Positions 36,543 through 45,104 of a DNA stretch of 64,000 nt are shown piece by piece. How positions within the stretch are numbered: the first letter of the stretch is position 1; every line of letters begins with the position of its first letter. The stretch lies in the NCBI RefSeq assembly GCF_000381885.1, contig NZ_KB907209.1:82737-146736 (forward strand). The letters are read 5' to 3'. The notes beneath the pieces are model-generated. The model was not told the DNA's origin. It worked only from the letters and a program-made list of their open reading frames with translations, and ran no database searches. The position numbers and the translations under genes were made by a program. This DNA comes from Actinomadura atramentaria DSM 43919. Lineage in GTDB: Bacteria > Actinomycetota > Actinomycetes > Streptosporangiales > Streptosporangiaceae.

Positions 36543-37652
36543 GTGCGGACACGAGTCACCGAACTATTCGGCATCGAGTACCCGATCTTCGCCTTCAGCC
36601 ACTGCCGCGACGTCGTCGCCGCCGTCAGCCGCGCGGGCGGCCTCGGCGTCCTCGGCGCGCTCTACTTCACCCCCGAGGAACTGGAAGTCGAACTGTCCTG
36701 GATCGACGAGCACGTCGGCGGCAGGCCCTACGGGGTGGACGTCGTCATGCCCGCCAAGTACGAGGGCGCGGACCTCGGCGACGCCGAGGAACTGCTGTCC
36801 CGCCTCCAGGGCATGATCCCCGCCGAGCACCGGCGGTTCCTGGACGACCTGCTCGCCGAGCACGGCGTCGAGCCGTCCACCGAGACCGCCGGGCGCGCCC
36901 TGCTCGGCTGGACCGACCAGACCGCCCGGCCCCAGGTCGAGGTGGCGCTCAAGCACCCGATCGCGCTGCTGGCCAACGCGCTCGGCCCGCCGCCCGCCGA
37001 CGTCGTCGCGCTCGCCCACGAGCACGGCGTCACGATGGCGGGCCTGGCCTCCAGCGCCCGGCACGCCCGCAAGCAGGTGGACGTCGGCGTGGACGTCATC
37101 GTCGCGCAGGGCACCGAGGCGGGCGGCCACACCGGCGAGATCTCCACGATGGTGCTGATCCCCGAGGTCGTGGACGAGGTCGGGTCCGAGGCCGTCGTAC
37201 TGGCGGCCGGCGGCATCGGCCGGGGCCGCCAGATGGCGGCGGGCCTCGCGCTCGGCGCCGAGGGCGTGTGGACGGGCTCGATCTGGCTCACCGTCGAGGA
37301 GGCCGACACCCCCGAGCGCGCGCTGCCCAAGCTGCTCGCGGCGACCTCGCGCGACACCGTCCGGTCCCGCGCGTGGACGGGCAAGCCCGCCCGGTTCCTC
37401 AAGACCGCGTGGACCGAGGCGTGGGAGAGCGACAAATCGCCCGGCTACCTGCCGATGCCGATGCAGTTCATGCTGATCGCCGACGCGCTGCCGCGCATCG
37501 CGCGCTCCGGCGACGGCGAGTTGGTGACGTTCCCGGTCGGCCAGATCGTCGGCTCGATGAACCGCGTCCGCCCCGCCTCCCAGGTCGTCTACGACCTGAT
37601 CGGCGAGTACGTGGACGCCGTCGAACGCCTCGGCCGCATCATCGAGGAATGA
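36543..37652 (+). CDS. Nitronate monooxygenase family FMN enzyme
   Basis: 369 residues, TIM barrel. The FMN phosphate-binding part is in GTEAGGHTGEIS and AAGGIGRGRQMAAGLALGAEGVWTGS; the opening ELFGIEYPIFAF is standard for 2-nitropropane-dioxygenase-like proteins. In steroid degraders some members (IpdC-like) reduce or hydroxylate CoA intermediates rather than nitronates, and the KstR-like box in its promoter makes that worth testing. Start GTG 36543 from the promoter position and family length. Confidence 0.84.
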   Translation: MRTRVTELFGIEYPIFAFSHCRDVVAAVSRAGGLGVLGALYFTPEELEVELSWIDEHVGGRPYGVDVVMPAKYEGADLGDAEELLSRLQGMIPAEHRRFLDDLLAEHGVEPSTETAGRALLGWTDQTARPQVEVALKHPIALLANALGPPPADVVALAHEHGVTMAGLASSARHARKQVDVGVDVIVAQGTEAGGHTGEISTMVLIPEVVDEVGSEAVVLAAGGIGRGRQMAAGLALGAEGVWTGSIWLTVEEADTPERALPKLLAATSRDTVRSRAWTGKPARFLKTAWTEAWESDKSPGYLPMPMQFMLIADALPRIARSGDGELVTFPVGQIVGSMNRVRPASQVVYDLIGEYVDAVERLGRIIEE

Positions 37653-37706
37653 CGTCGGCGCGGGCTCCCGCGCGCCGCCCGGGAGCCCGCCGCGTCGAGT
37701 GCCGCG

Positions 37707-38567
37707 TCAGGTGAGGAAGCCGCCGAGGCTGCGGTTCTGGGAGAGGGCCGTGTCGAAGGCCAGCGGGCACGCCAGGACGAGCGTCTTGAACGGCTCGGGG
37801 AGCTGGTAGTGCTGCTGGAGGACGTACCGGTCCGAACCGGTGAACATCTGGCCGAGCAGGTCGCCGAAGTCGCGGGACGCGCGCTTGAACAGCGCCGCGT
37901 CGTTCTCCTGCATGTCCTTGATCCGGCCGCTGTAGAGCTCGTAGTACCCGAGCTGGCGCTCGTGCGCGTCCAGGATCTCCCAGCCGCGCATCGCGCGCTT
38001 GCGCAGGTAGCCGACGAGCTGGTTCTGGGGGCCGAGGATGTGCATCTTCGGCGTGCCCATCATCCCGTACGGCTTGTAGAACTGGAAGTACGGGGCGCCG
38101 TCCGGCCGCATGATCATCAGGCGGCGCTCGGCGCGGGTCTGCGTGCCCTGGTTCAGCGCGCGGAAGACCTTGCGCGCTCCACCGACGCCGTGCTCGCGGA
38201 CGTACGCGGCGGGCTGGCCCTGCGGCGTCCAGATCGTGTAGTTCGCCTCGACGGAGAAGAACTGCTGCGGCTGGTCGTAGACGAGCAGCGGCGATCCGTA
38301 GAGGTCCCCGCCGGCGGGCTGCGGCTGGGGCTGGTGCTGCGGGGGTGGCGCGGGCGGGTAGCCCTGCTGCGGCGGATATCCCTGCTGCTGGGGCGGTGGC
38401 GGCGGCGGAGGGTAGCCCTGCTGGGGCGGGTACCCCTGCTGCGGCGGGTAGCCCGGTTGCGGGTAAGGCTGCTGCGGCGGGTAGCCCGGCGGCGGCGGGG
38501 GGTATCCCGGTCCCGGCGGGGGACCGCCGTAACCGGGGCCGCCGGGCGGGACGGGGGGATAGCTCAT
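37707..38567 (-). CDS. Scramblase/LURP-one-like protein with Pro-Gly-Tyr repeat N-terminus
   Basis: 286 residues. The first 90 are PPQQGYPP-type repeats; the remainder (LLVYDQPQQFFSVEANYTIWTPQGQPAAYVREH, IMRPDGAPYFQFYKP, MHILGPQNQLVGYLRKR) has the repeated beta-strand plan of the phospholipid-scramblase/tubby-like fold. No membrane helix. ATG 38567 is preceded at 5 bp by GAGGAG, so the upstream TTG is not used. Role unknown, perhaps membrane-associated. Confidence 0.72.
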   Translation of the reverse strand: MSYPPVPPGGPGYGGPPPGPGYPPPPPGYPPQQPYPQPGYPPQQGYPPQQGYPPPPPPPQQQGYPPQQGYPPAPPPQHQPQPQPAGGDLYGSPLLVYDQPQQFFSVEANYTIWTPQGQPAAYVREHGVGGARKVFRALNQGTQTRAERRLMIMRPDGAPYFQFYKPYGMMGTPKMHILGPQNQLVGYLRKRAMRGWEILDAHERQLGYYELYSGRIKDMQENDAALFKRASRDFGDLLGQMFTGSDRYVLQQHYQLPEPFKTLVLACPLAFDTALSQNRSLGGFLT

Positions 38568-38649
38568 GGGGCTCCTCAATCCGGCTCCGCGTGAACTCTA
38601 GCGCCGCGCCCCGCCCGGAGCATCGTGGAACGTCCTGAACTGTCCGGGG

Positions 38650-39603
38650 TCAGCCGCGGCGCGCCAGGACGGCCCGCCGCGTCTCCTCCTCGATGAGGTC
38701 CGCGTTGATCGCCGCCGCCGCGCGGACCCCGCCGGCCGCCGCCGCGATCACCTGGTCCATAGGGTTCGTGACGTTGCCCGCCGCCCAGACGCCCGGCACC
38801 GCCGTCGCGCCCGTCGCGTCGGTCGGCAGGTGGGTGCCGACCGGCTGCCCGGCCCACTCCAGCTCGCTCGTGGTCAGGCCGAGCGAGTCCACGAACGCGG
38901 CGCGGGCGGCCAGGCGCGCGCCCGCGACGACCGCGCGGACCTGGACGGCCGTCCCGTCCGCGAGTCGTACCGCGACACCGCCGGGCGCGTCCTCGACGGC
39001 CGCTACCTTGCCGCGCACGACGGTGACGTCTCGCGCCGTGAGGCGTTCCAGGTCGTCGCCGCCCGGCTCCGCATCGGGCAGGACGAGCGTCACGCGGTCG
39101 GTCCATTGCCGCCACAGCAGCGCCTGGTGGACGGCGGTTGCGAGCGCACCCGTCGCCAGGACCGCGACGGGCTCGTCGCGGACCTCCCAGCCGTGGCAGT
39201 ACGGGCAGTGCAGGACGTGCTCGCCCCAGCGCTCGGCGAGGCCGGGGATGGACGGCAGTTCGTCGACCAGGCCGGTCGTGACGAGCAGCCGCCGGGCGTG
39301 ATGGATCGTTCCATCTCGTAGCTCGACGGCGAACCCGCCGCCCTCCGCGTCCTCCCGCCGGGTCGCCGCGACGACCTCCCCGGTCGCGACCTCGCCGCCG
39401 TACCGGGCGACTTCGGCGCGGCCCGCCGCGAGCAGTTCCGCCGGGGGCACGCCCTCCCGGCTCAGGAACACGTGGACGCCCTCGGCGGGCGCGTTGCGCG
39501 GCTCGCCCGCGTCCACGACCAGCACGGACCGCCGCGCCCTGCCGAGCGCTACCGCCCCGCTCAGACCGGCCGCCCCGCCGCCGATCACCACTACGTCGTA
39601 CAT
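38650..39603 (-). CDS. Thioredoxin-reductase-like FAD/NAD(P) oxidoreductase
   Basis: 317 residues. FAD motif GGGAAGLSGA (8-17), redox-active C133-P-Y-C136 inside HCPYCHGWEV, second nucleotide segment (VLATGALATAVH, which lacks the classical GxGxxA) and the closing GVWAAGNVTNP. The CPYC pair and length match the YpdA/thioredoxin-reductase-like family; with the altered NAD(P) motif it may be one of the ferredoxin- or bacillithiol-type relatives. Divergent from the XRE-cupin regulator with a palindrome between. Confidence 0.86.
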   Translation of the reverse strand: MYDVVVIGGGAAGLSGAVALGRARRSVLVVDAGEPRNAPAEGVHVFLSREGVPPAELLAAGRAEVARYGGEVATGEVVAATRREDAEGGGFAVELRDGTIHHARRLLVTTGLVDELPSIPGLAERWGEHVLHCPYCHGWEVRDEPVAVLATGALATAVHQALLWRQWTDRVTLVLPDAEPGGDDLERLTARDVTVVRGKVAAVEDAPGGVAVRLADGTAVQVRAVVAGARLAARAAFVDSLGLTTSELEWAGQPVGTHLPTDATGATAVPGVWAAGNVTNPMDQVIAAAAGGVRAAAAINADLIEEETRRAVLARRG

Positions 39604-39628
39604 ACGATCACCTCCGTCGAGAGGGTCG

Positions 39629-39649
39629 GTCATGCCGGGCGTCCATGAC
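39629..39649. promoter_or_regulatory. Palindrome between thioredoxin-reductase-like and XRE-cupin genes
   Basis: GTCATG (39629-39634) and CATGAC (39644-39649) are a perfect 6-bp dyad with a 9-bp spacer in the 79-bp divergent intergenic region. A likely operator for the XRE-cupin protein that could control both genes. Confidence 0.5.
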
Positions 39650-39682
39650 AAATCCCGTTGCCGGAGTGGCAAAGTGGTGAGC

Positions 39683-40273
39683 ATGAACGACGAGATGGAC
39701 GGTGTCCTGTCCTCGGTCGGGCCGAGGCTGCGCGCCCTGCGCCGCGAGCGCGGCTCGACCCTGGCCGAACTGTCCGCCGCGACCGGGATCTCGGTCAGCA
39801 CGCTCTCCCGGCTGGAGTCGGGCGGGCGGCGGCCGACGCTGGAACTGCTGCTGCCGCTGGCGCGCGTCCACCGCGTCCCGCTGGACGAGCTGGTCGGCGC
39901 GCCCCCGACCGGCGACCCCCGCGTCCACGCACGGCCCTTCATCCGGCACGGCACGACGTACGTGCCGCTCACCCGCGACCTCGGCCACGGCCTGCGCGCG
40001 TTCAAGCAGGTCATGGACGGGACGCGGACCCTCGGCCCGGAAGACCAGCGCTCCCACGAGGGTTACGAGTGGTTGTACGTGCTGTCGGGCCGGCTGCGGC
40101 TGTTCCTCGGCGACAACGACCTGGTCCTGACGCCGGGGGAGGCCGCCGAGTTCGACACGCGCGTCCCGCACGCGTTCACCAGCGCGGACGGAAAACCCGT
40201 CGAGTGCCTGACGATCTTCGGCGCCCAAGGCGAACGCATCCACACCCGCGCCCGACCAGCACGTAAGAACTAA
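39683..40273 (+). CDS. XRE-cupin transcriptional regulator
   Basis: 196 residues. Helix-turn-helix (RLRALRRERGSTLAELSAATGISVSTLSRLE, about 14-45) plus a C-terminal cupin (HEGYEWLYVLSGRLRLFLGDNDLVLTPGEAAEFDTRVPHAF) that usually binds a small ligand or metal. The 12-bp sequence containing its stop codon (40261-40272) is repeated exactly at 40282-40293. Probably regulates itself and the divergent oxidoreductase. Confidence 0.88.
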   Translation: MNDEMDGVLSSVGPRLRALRRERGSTLAELSAATGISVSTLSRLESGGRRPTLELLLPLARVHRVPLDELVGAPPTGDPRVHARPFIRHGTTYVPLTRDLGHGLRAFKQVMDGTRTLGPEDQRSHEGYEWLYVLSGRLRLFLGDNDLVLTPGEAAEFDTRVPHAFTSADGKPVECLTIFGAQGERIHTRARPARKN

Positions 40274-40293
40274 CGGCCAGGACGTAAGAACTA
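40261..40293 (+). repeat. 12-bp direct repeat spanning a stop codon
   Basis: ACGTAAGAACTA at 40261-40272 and 40282-40293 (21-bp period). The first copy encodes the end of the XRE-cupin protein including part of the TAA stop. It marks the left border of the tandem-repeat region. Confidence 0.8.
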
Positions 40294-40350
40294 GACGTGC
40301 CCACACCCAGCCGCGCCCCGCGCCAGACCAAGACGCGCCGCATCGTAGTG

Positions 40351-40887
40351 GTCCAACGGTGCCCGCACACCGTGCCGCAGGCGCCCAGCGGTACGCGCAG
40401 GCCGTGCCGCAGGCGGTCAGCGGGGCGGGCGCACTACGCCGCAGGTGGCCAGCGGGGCGCAGGTTGCGCTGCGGGCGCCCGGTAGGGCGGCGCGTACATG
40501 CCGTAGGCGGCCACCGATGCCCGCAGGCCGGGCCTGGAGCTGCCCGCAGGGCGCGCAGGCCCGCGCCACGGACGGCCAGTCGGGCGGCCACGCCGTATCG
40601 CAGGCGGCCAGCCATCCCCGCAGGTCGTGCCACGGGCGACCAGTGGGGCGGCCAAGTCGTGCCCAGGTGGCCGGGATTCCCGCAGGCCGTGTTAAGGCTG
40701 CCCGCAATGCCAATGCCACGGACGGCCAGCGGGGCGCGCAGGCCATGCGTTGGGCTGCCAGCCGCCCGCAGGCCGTGCCGTGGTCGGCTAGTGGGGGGCG
40801 CGGACGCCGGTCCGCGGTGGACAGCGGGGCGCCCCCGCCGACCGTGCCCGGGGGAGGCCAGCGGTTCGCGCAGACGTTGCCGTGGGC
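40351..40887 (+). repeat. Array of about 17 degenerate 32-bp tandem repeats
   Basis: Units begin near GGCCAGCGGGGCG and end near GCCGTGCCGCAGGC. Unit starts: 40351, 40383, 40415, 40447, 40481, 40509, 40541, 40574, 40606, 40638, 40669, 40699, 40724, 40756, 40786, 40819 and 40856; most are 30-34 bp, with 32 the commonest, and extremes of 25 and 37. Because 32 is not a multiple of three and lengths drift, the array is not a conserved protein repeat. It fills most of a 667-bp stretch (40274-40940) without any gene I can support. Confidence 0.82.
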
Positions 40888-40940
40888 GGCCTGCGCGGAG
40901 GACTGTTGCTCGCCTCGTGAGGCCGACCGGTCGGTTGTCG

Positions 40941-41474
40941 TCAGAAGCGGGTCAGCCAGGACAGGAGACGGCTCACCGCGTAGTAGACGGCGGCGGCGAT
41001 GCCCCAGTTGATGTAGAGCTGCTGGTCGGCGTCGCGGCGGGTGAAGATGTCGTGGAACGGGGTCGCGAGCCAGCGTCCGGCGTCGAGCGTATGGTCCACG
41101 AGGACGTTCGCGGGGTTCGCGTCCGCCCAGGTCAGCAGCATCCCGAGCAGCAGAATCAGCGCGGCGGCCCAACCGGCGGCCGAGATGGCGAGGCTCAGCG
41201 GATTCGAGCCGCCGCGCCGTCGCCAGCGCCGCCGGGGCCGCTCGACGACGACCGGCCGGTCGGTTCCGGCGGGCGGCGCGGCGGGCGGCGCGGCAGGTGG
41301 GGCGGCGGGCGGTGCGGAGCGGGCGTGCGCGCCGCGCTGCCACGGGCGGCGGCTCGCCACGCGGGTGTCACCGGAACGGGCGTCGCCGGGAACGGTGTCG
41401 TCGCGCGGGGCGGACGGGTCGGCGTCGGGGGTCGCGGCCTCACCGTCGCGGCGAGGCCAGAGATGCACGGCCAC
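40941..41474 (-). CDS. Small membrane protein, unknown function
   Basis: 177 residues. A Pro/Ala/Arg-rich N-terminal half with AAPPAAPPAAPP repeats, then one strong helix (about 100-119, LAISAAGWAAALILLLGML) and a second hydrophobic stretch near the C-terminus (INWGIAAAVYYAVSRLL). Both actinobacterial two-helix envelope proteins and twin-helix scaffold proteins look like this. ATG 41474 follows a weak AGGAAG site. Its stop lies about 50 bp from the tandem repeat array. Confidence 0.6.
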   Translation of the reverse strand: MAVHLWPRRDGEAATPDADPSAPRDDTVPGDARSGDTRVASRRPWQRGAHARSAPPAAPPAAPPAAPPAGTDRPVVVERPRRRWRRRGGSNPLSLAISAAGWAAALILLLGMLLTWADANPANVLVDHTLDAGRWLATPFHDIFTRRDADQQLYINWGIAAAVYYAVSRLLSWLTRF

Positions 41475-41554
41475 GGAGGATCACTTCCTGTCGTGTCGAT
41501 CCAGGTCGTCCGAGTCGCCTCCGGTATGCCGCGAGAGAGCGGGACCAAACACCC

Positions 41555-43060
41555 TCAACCGGACGGCGGCCGTGCCTCCTCCGTCCGGCACTCGCTCCCC
41601 GCGCAGGTCCGCAGGCGTTCCGCCCACGCCGCCAGCCGCCGCACCACGGCCGGATCGTCGGCCGCGAGGTTGCGGAGCTGATATGGGTCCGTTTCGAGGT
41701 CGTACAGCTCGCGCTCGCCTGTCACGTAACCCAGATACAGGTACCGGTCGGTGCGGACGCCGGTGAAAACCGGCAGGTAAACGTGGTCGCGCGTCTTCGG
41801 CGTGTACGGATCGGGCGGCTCGCCGGAGCCGTCGTAGCGGGCGGCTGGCCGGGTGTTGCGCGCTGTTCCGTGCTCCAGCAGGAACGCCGCGCGCCAGTCG
41901 GCAGGACGGCGGCCGGTGGTGAGGGGCCGCCGCAGCGAGCGCCCGTCCACCAGCGGCGGCCGCCGAGCCCCGGCGAAATCCAGAAGCGTCGGCGCGATGT
42001 CGGTGTTGCCCGCCAACGCGGCCACGGTACGACCCGCCGGAATGCCCGGCCCCCGGACGAGGAACGGAACGCGGATGTCGGTCTCGTAGCCGGTGTTCTT
42101 GCCCGGCGGCATCCGGTAGTCGCCGATGTGGAAACCGTTGTCGGACGTCACGATGATGTAGGTGTCGTCGAGGCGGCCCGCCGCGCGCAGCGCGGTGACG
42201 AGCGAGTCCACGAGGTCGTCGATCGAGCGGGTGGCCTGCGCGCGCCGCCGGTACAGCGCGTCCCACTTCCGCTCTTCTTTCTTCGTGACGGGCGGGAGCC
42301 GCCGCAGCTCGGTCGGTTTTCCCTCGGTGGACGCGTCGTACGCGGGTGTACGCGGTGCCTTCAAGCCCGGGTACAGCTTCGCGTGGCGCGGCGCGGGGAT
42401 CGACGGGGGATGCGGCGTCACGGGCGCGATGTAAGCGAAGAACGGTCGGTCGTCATCGGCGGTGACGAACCGTTTCGCCTCCCCGGCGAGCACGTCGGTC
42501 AGGTACGTGGCGGGCGACGGCGACCGGTGGACGAGCTTCCCGTCCACGTTCAGCGTGTAGTCGAAACCTTGGAACGGGTGCCCTGCCACCGGGCTCACCC
42601 ATGTGTCCCAGCCGGGTGGGATGTAGGTGCGCGGCATCCCGGGAACCTGGTCGGGATAGCCGTTGAGGTACTTGCCGAACAGCCCGTTGCGGTACCCGTC
42701 CGCCGCGAGCCATGTGGCGAGGATCTGCTTCTCCTCACCGCGTCGGTAGAACTCTTGGAAACCGCCGTTCGGCGGGTTGTTGCTCCACACGCTGGTGTTG
42801 TGCGCGTACTGGCCGCGCAGCGTCGTCGCGCGCGACGGGCAGCACCACGACAGGTTGACGTAGTAGCGACTCAGCGTCACGCCCTGGTCGGCCACGTCCC
42901 GCGTCGTCTTCGGCAGGTACGGCAGCAGCGCGTCGTCGAGGTCGTCGGCGAGGACGAACACGAAGTTCGGGCGTTTCGGCGGCGGTCCGACCCGCCCCGT
43001 CCCGCTGACGCACCCGGCCGCGAGCAGGAGGACGGCGACGAGCGCCGCCGCGCGCCTCAC
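41555..43060 (-). CDS. Lipoprotein sulfatase (type I, formylglycine)
   Basis: 501 residues. Signal peptide with lipobox LLLAAGC, then RPNFVFVLADDLDD (calcium ligands) and the sulfatase signature C73-C-P-S-R77 followed by TTLRGQYAHN; C73 would be converted to formylglycine. VTSDNGFHIGDY supplies further metal ligands. Exported and lipid-anchored, it would cleave sulfate esters, probably from a glycan (arylsulfatase/N-sulfoglucosamine-type). GTG 43060 overlaps the sulfotransferase stop (GTGA), so the two are translationally coupled. An activating formylglycine-generating enzyme is not in the window. Confidence 0.9.
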   Translation of the reverse strand: MRRAAALVAVLLLAAGCVSGTGRVGPPPKRPNFVFVLADDLDDALLPYLPKTTRDVADQGVTLSRYYVNLSWCCPSRATTLRGQYAHNTSVWSNNPPNGGFQEFYRRGEEKQILATWLAADGYRNGLFGKYLNGYPDQVPGMPRTYIPPGWDTWVSPVAGHPFQGFDYTLNVDGKLVHRSPSPATYLTDVLAGEAKRFVTADDDRPFFAYIAPVTPHPPSIPAPRHAKLYPGLKAPRTPAYDASTEGKPTELRRLPPVTKKEERKWDALYRRRAQATRSIDDLVDSLVTALRAAGRLDDTYIIVTSDNGFHIGDYRMPPGKNTGYETDIRVPFLVRGPGIPAGRTVAALAGNTDIAPTLLDFAGARRPPLVDGRSLRRPLTTGRRPADWRAAFLLEHGTARNTRPAARYDGSGEPPDPYTPKTRDHVYLPVFTGVRTDRYLYLGYVTGERELYDLETDPYQLRNLAADDPAVVRRLAAWAERLRTCAGSECRTEEARPPSG

Positions 43061-44172
43061 CGCCGCATCCGCAACGTCCGGCGCGCCCGCGCGGGGGCCG
43101 GGTCCTCCGGCGCGGGCGGCGCGAACCGCTCGCGGTCCGCGACGGCCAGCAGCGCCGCGGCGGCGGCCTGTGCGATCTGCTCGTGCGTCACGGTCGCGTG
43201 CAGGTCGCGGTCCGGCCGGAACCGCAGCTCGTCGATGTGCCCGATGATCTGCGCGCCCGTGCCGCACAGGTCCGCGATGTCCTCTTCCGTCCACGACTCG
43301 ACCAGCGGCCACGCCGCCTCCGGCACGCCGGGGCGCGGCCCGGGGACCGTTCCGCGCAGCACGATCGCCTCCCGGACGGCCCGCGCCTCGTAGGTGTCCC
43401 AGCCCGCCGCCGCGAACGCCTCGTTCAGCCGGACCATGACCTGCGCCTGCGGCAGCGTGAGGCTTTCATGCGTGCGCAACGCGAGGACGTCGTCCGGCAC
43501 GCAGACGTTCGGTGCGCCGATCGCCGTCCGGAACCGCTCCCACAGCAGATCGCGCGGAGTGCCGGGGTTGACGACGACCGTCACCCGCTCCGGCCCGACC
43601 GCCGCCGCCCAGCGCCGGGCGAGCCGGCCGAGCGCGAACGACCGCCACAGATGCAGGTCCCGCTCTTCCTCGACGGCCCGCTCACCCCGCTCGCGCTGCC
43701 GGGCGAGGGCCGCGAAGAACGCGCCGAGCGAACTGACCCGCCCGTTGCGGACGTGCTGCTGCCACAGCGACGGCAGCGACCGGCCCAGCGGCCGGGCCGT
43801 CACGACGACGCTCGGCGCGGCACCGTCCAGCGCCGCGAGCAGCCGGTCGATCGCGTCCCGCCGGATCACCGACAGCGCCTCCGCGGAGATCAGCGCGGTG
43901 CCCGGCCAGTCCTGGACCTTCGCCGCGAGCGCGTCCCACTTCGGCCGCTCCTCGGCGGCGCGTTCCTCCGACACCCACGGGAACTCCGTACCGAGCAGGC
44001 CGTAGGTGGCGCGCTCGTGGTTCTCGATCGTGTCCGGCACCGCCTCCCGCAGGGACGGGGGGAAGAGGACCCCCGCGTCGGCGAGGCCGTCCGCGCAGTG
44101 GCCGAGGACGCGCTGAAGGTACGTCGTCCCCGACTTCTGCTGGCCGATGTGCAGGATGACGTTCGCGGACAC
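43057..44172 (-). CDS. Sulfotransferase-like P-loop protein
   Basis: 371 residues. The 5'-PAPS-binding loop GQQKSGTTYLQ (10-20) follows the first strand ILHI; SVVVTARPLGRSLPSLWQQHV is the 3'-phosphate-binding segment with Arg and Ser. The rest is a helical acceptor domain. It would transfer sulfate from PAPS to a cytosolic acceptor. Encoded just before and overlapping a sulfatase gene. Confident of the fold; acceptor unknown. Confidence 0.85.
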   Translation of the reverse strand: MSANVILHIGQQKSGTTYLQRVLGHCADGLADAGVLFPPSLREAVPDTIENHERATYGLLGTEFPWVSEERAAEERPKWDALAAKVQDWPGTALISAEALSVIRRDAIDRLLAALDGAAPSVVVTARPLGRSLPSLWQQHVRNGRVSSLGAFFAALARQRERGERAVEEERDLHLWRSFALGRLARRWAAAVGPERVTVVVNPGTPRDLLWERFRTAIGAPNVCVPDDVLALRTHESLTLPQAQVMVRLNEAFAAAGWDTYEARAVREAIVLRGTVPGPRPGVPEAAWPLVESWTEEDIADLCGTGAQIIGHIDELRFRPDRDLHATVTHEQIAQAAAAALLAVADRERFAPPAPEDPAPARARRTLRMRR

Positions 44173-44511
44173 GCACCGTCCTCCGGGTCGGGGGCCGCCT
44201 CGCCCGGCCCGTGAACCCGCACGTTAACGACGCGGCGACCGACTGTGGGGCCGCCCGCGACGTTGTTCGGCGAACATTGCCCGCCTGTTCCCCTGCACGT
44301 CAGCGGAACCTCAGCGCCCCCTGAGGGACGCACGCCGGAACCGGCGTGCGAAGCCACCCGTAAGCGATGCGTGCCAGGGACCGTCGGAGGGGCGTCGCGC
44401 GCGGAAGCCGCGTGCGATGCGTACCGCCGGTCGGAGGACCACCCCGCCGTCCGGAACGGCCGGGCGCTGGCCATCAGGAGCATCCCTGGCCCGGCCGTGT
44501 ACGGCTGGTCG
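44173..44511. other. Gene-free interval with hairpins and a diverged duplication
   Basis: No supported gene. Two adjacent perfect hairpins: CCTCAG/CTGAGG at 44309-44326 and a 10-bp stem CGCACGCCGG/CCGGCGTGCG at 44329-44350 with a 2-nt loop. Then a diverged duplication of about 50 bp: GCGATGCGTGCC at 44364 and GCGATGCGTACC at 44414, each followed by GTCGGAGG (44383 and 44430). Confidence 0.7.
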
Positions 44512-45021
44512 TCACTTGCGTCTACCGGCGCCGCCCTTGGGCCGCTTCCCCGGCCGGCGATCGTCGGGTTTGCCGTTCGCGGACGGGCCGGGGCGCGGAG
44601 ACGGGATGGGGAACCGCGCCCCGTTCATGGTCAGCACCGTGGTGTTGTAGTGCGGCCGCCAGGACGTCCCCATCAACGGCCCGAGACTCTGCGAACCGGG
44701 TTTCACCGGATCGGCGCCCGCGCGGCGAGGCGGGCTGACGGGGCGGTCGTCCTCCGGCCGAGGGTCTTCCCCGGTCGACCGGAAGACGACCGGCGCGCTG
44801 TCCCCGCCCTGTTTGAAGTGCTTCACGAGCCTGATGACGTGGTCCTTCGCGTACTGGACGCTGCGCAGCACCCGCCCGTGCCGGTTGACCTCCCTGATCT
44901 CCATCGTGTCGCCTTCGGTGACGACCTCGACGCGCCGTCCGATCCGGTCGGCGGAGATGACGCACGTCTCCGTGCGCCCCTTGTCGCCGATGGCGAGAAT
45001 CTCGATCTTGTCTCCAAGCAT
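44512..45021 (-). CDS. Hypothetical protein
   Basis: 169 residues. The first 85 residues look folded and beta-rich (MLGDKIEILAIGDKGRTE, VEVVTEGDTMEIREVNRHGRVLRSVQYAKDHVIRLVKHF); the second half is Pro/Arg/Lys-rich and basic. No membrane helix or signal. ATG 45021 begins the structured part; AGGAAGG lies about 12 bp upstream. Base composition is slightly lower in GC than its neighbours. No family recognised. Confidence 0.55.
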   Translation of the reverse strand: MLGDKIEILAIGDKGRTETCVISADRIGRRVEVVTEGDTMEIREVNRHGRVLRSVQYAKDHVIRLVKHFKQGGDSAPVVFRSTGEDPRPEDDRPVSPPRRAGADPVKPGSQSLGPLMGTSWRPHYNTTVLTMNGARFPIPSPRPGPSANGKPDDRRPGKRPKGGAGRRK

Positions 45022-45104
45022 GTGCCGTATGCCCTTCCTCGGTCGCCGGCTGGGAACCCGAGTAGAACCCTCGGCGGCAGACGAATGCACGCGGCGGTGA
45101 AAGC

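Noticed and set aside
40351..40887. CRISPR array
   Set aside because: Spacing near 32 bp is suggestive, but the whole unit is partly conserved, there are no identical repeats with unique spacers, and no cas genes are present.
40359..41681. Forward protein-coding gene across the 32-bp repeats
   Set aside because: Unit length drifts and is not a multiple of three, composition is shadow-like, and it runs antisense through the gene at 40941-41474.
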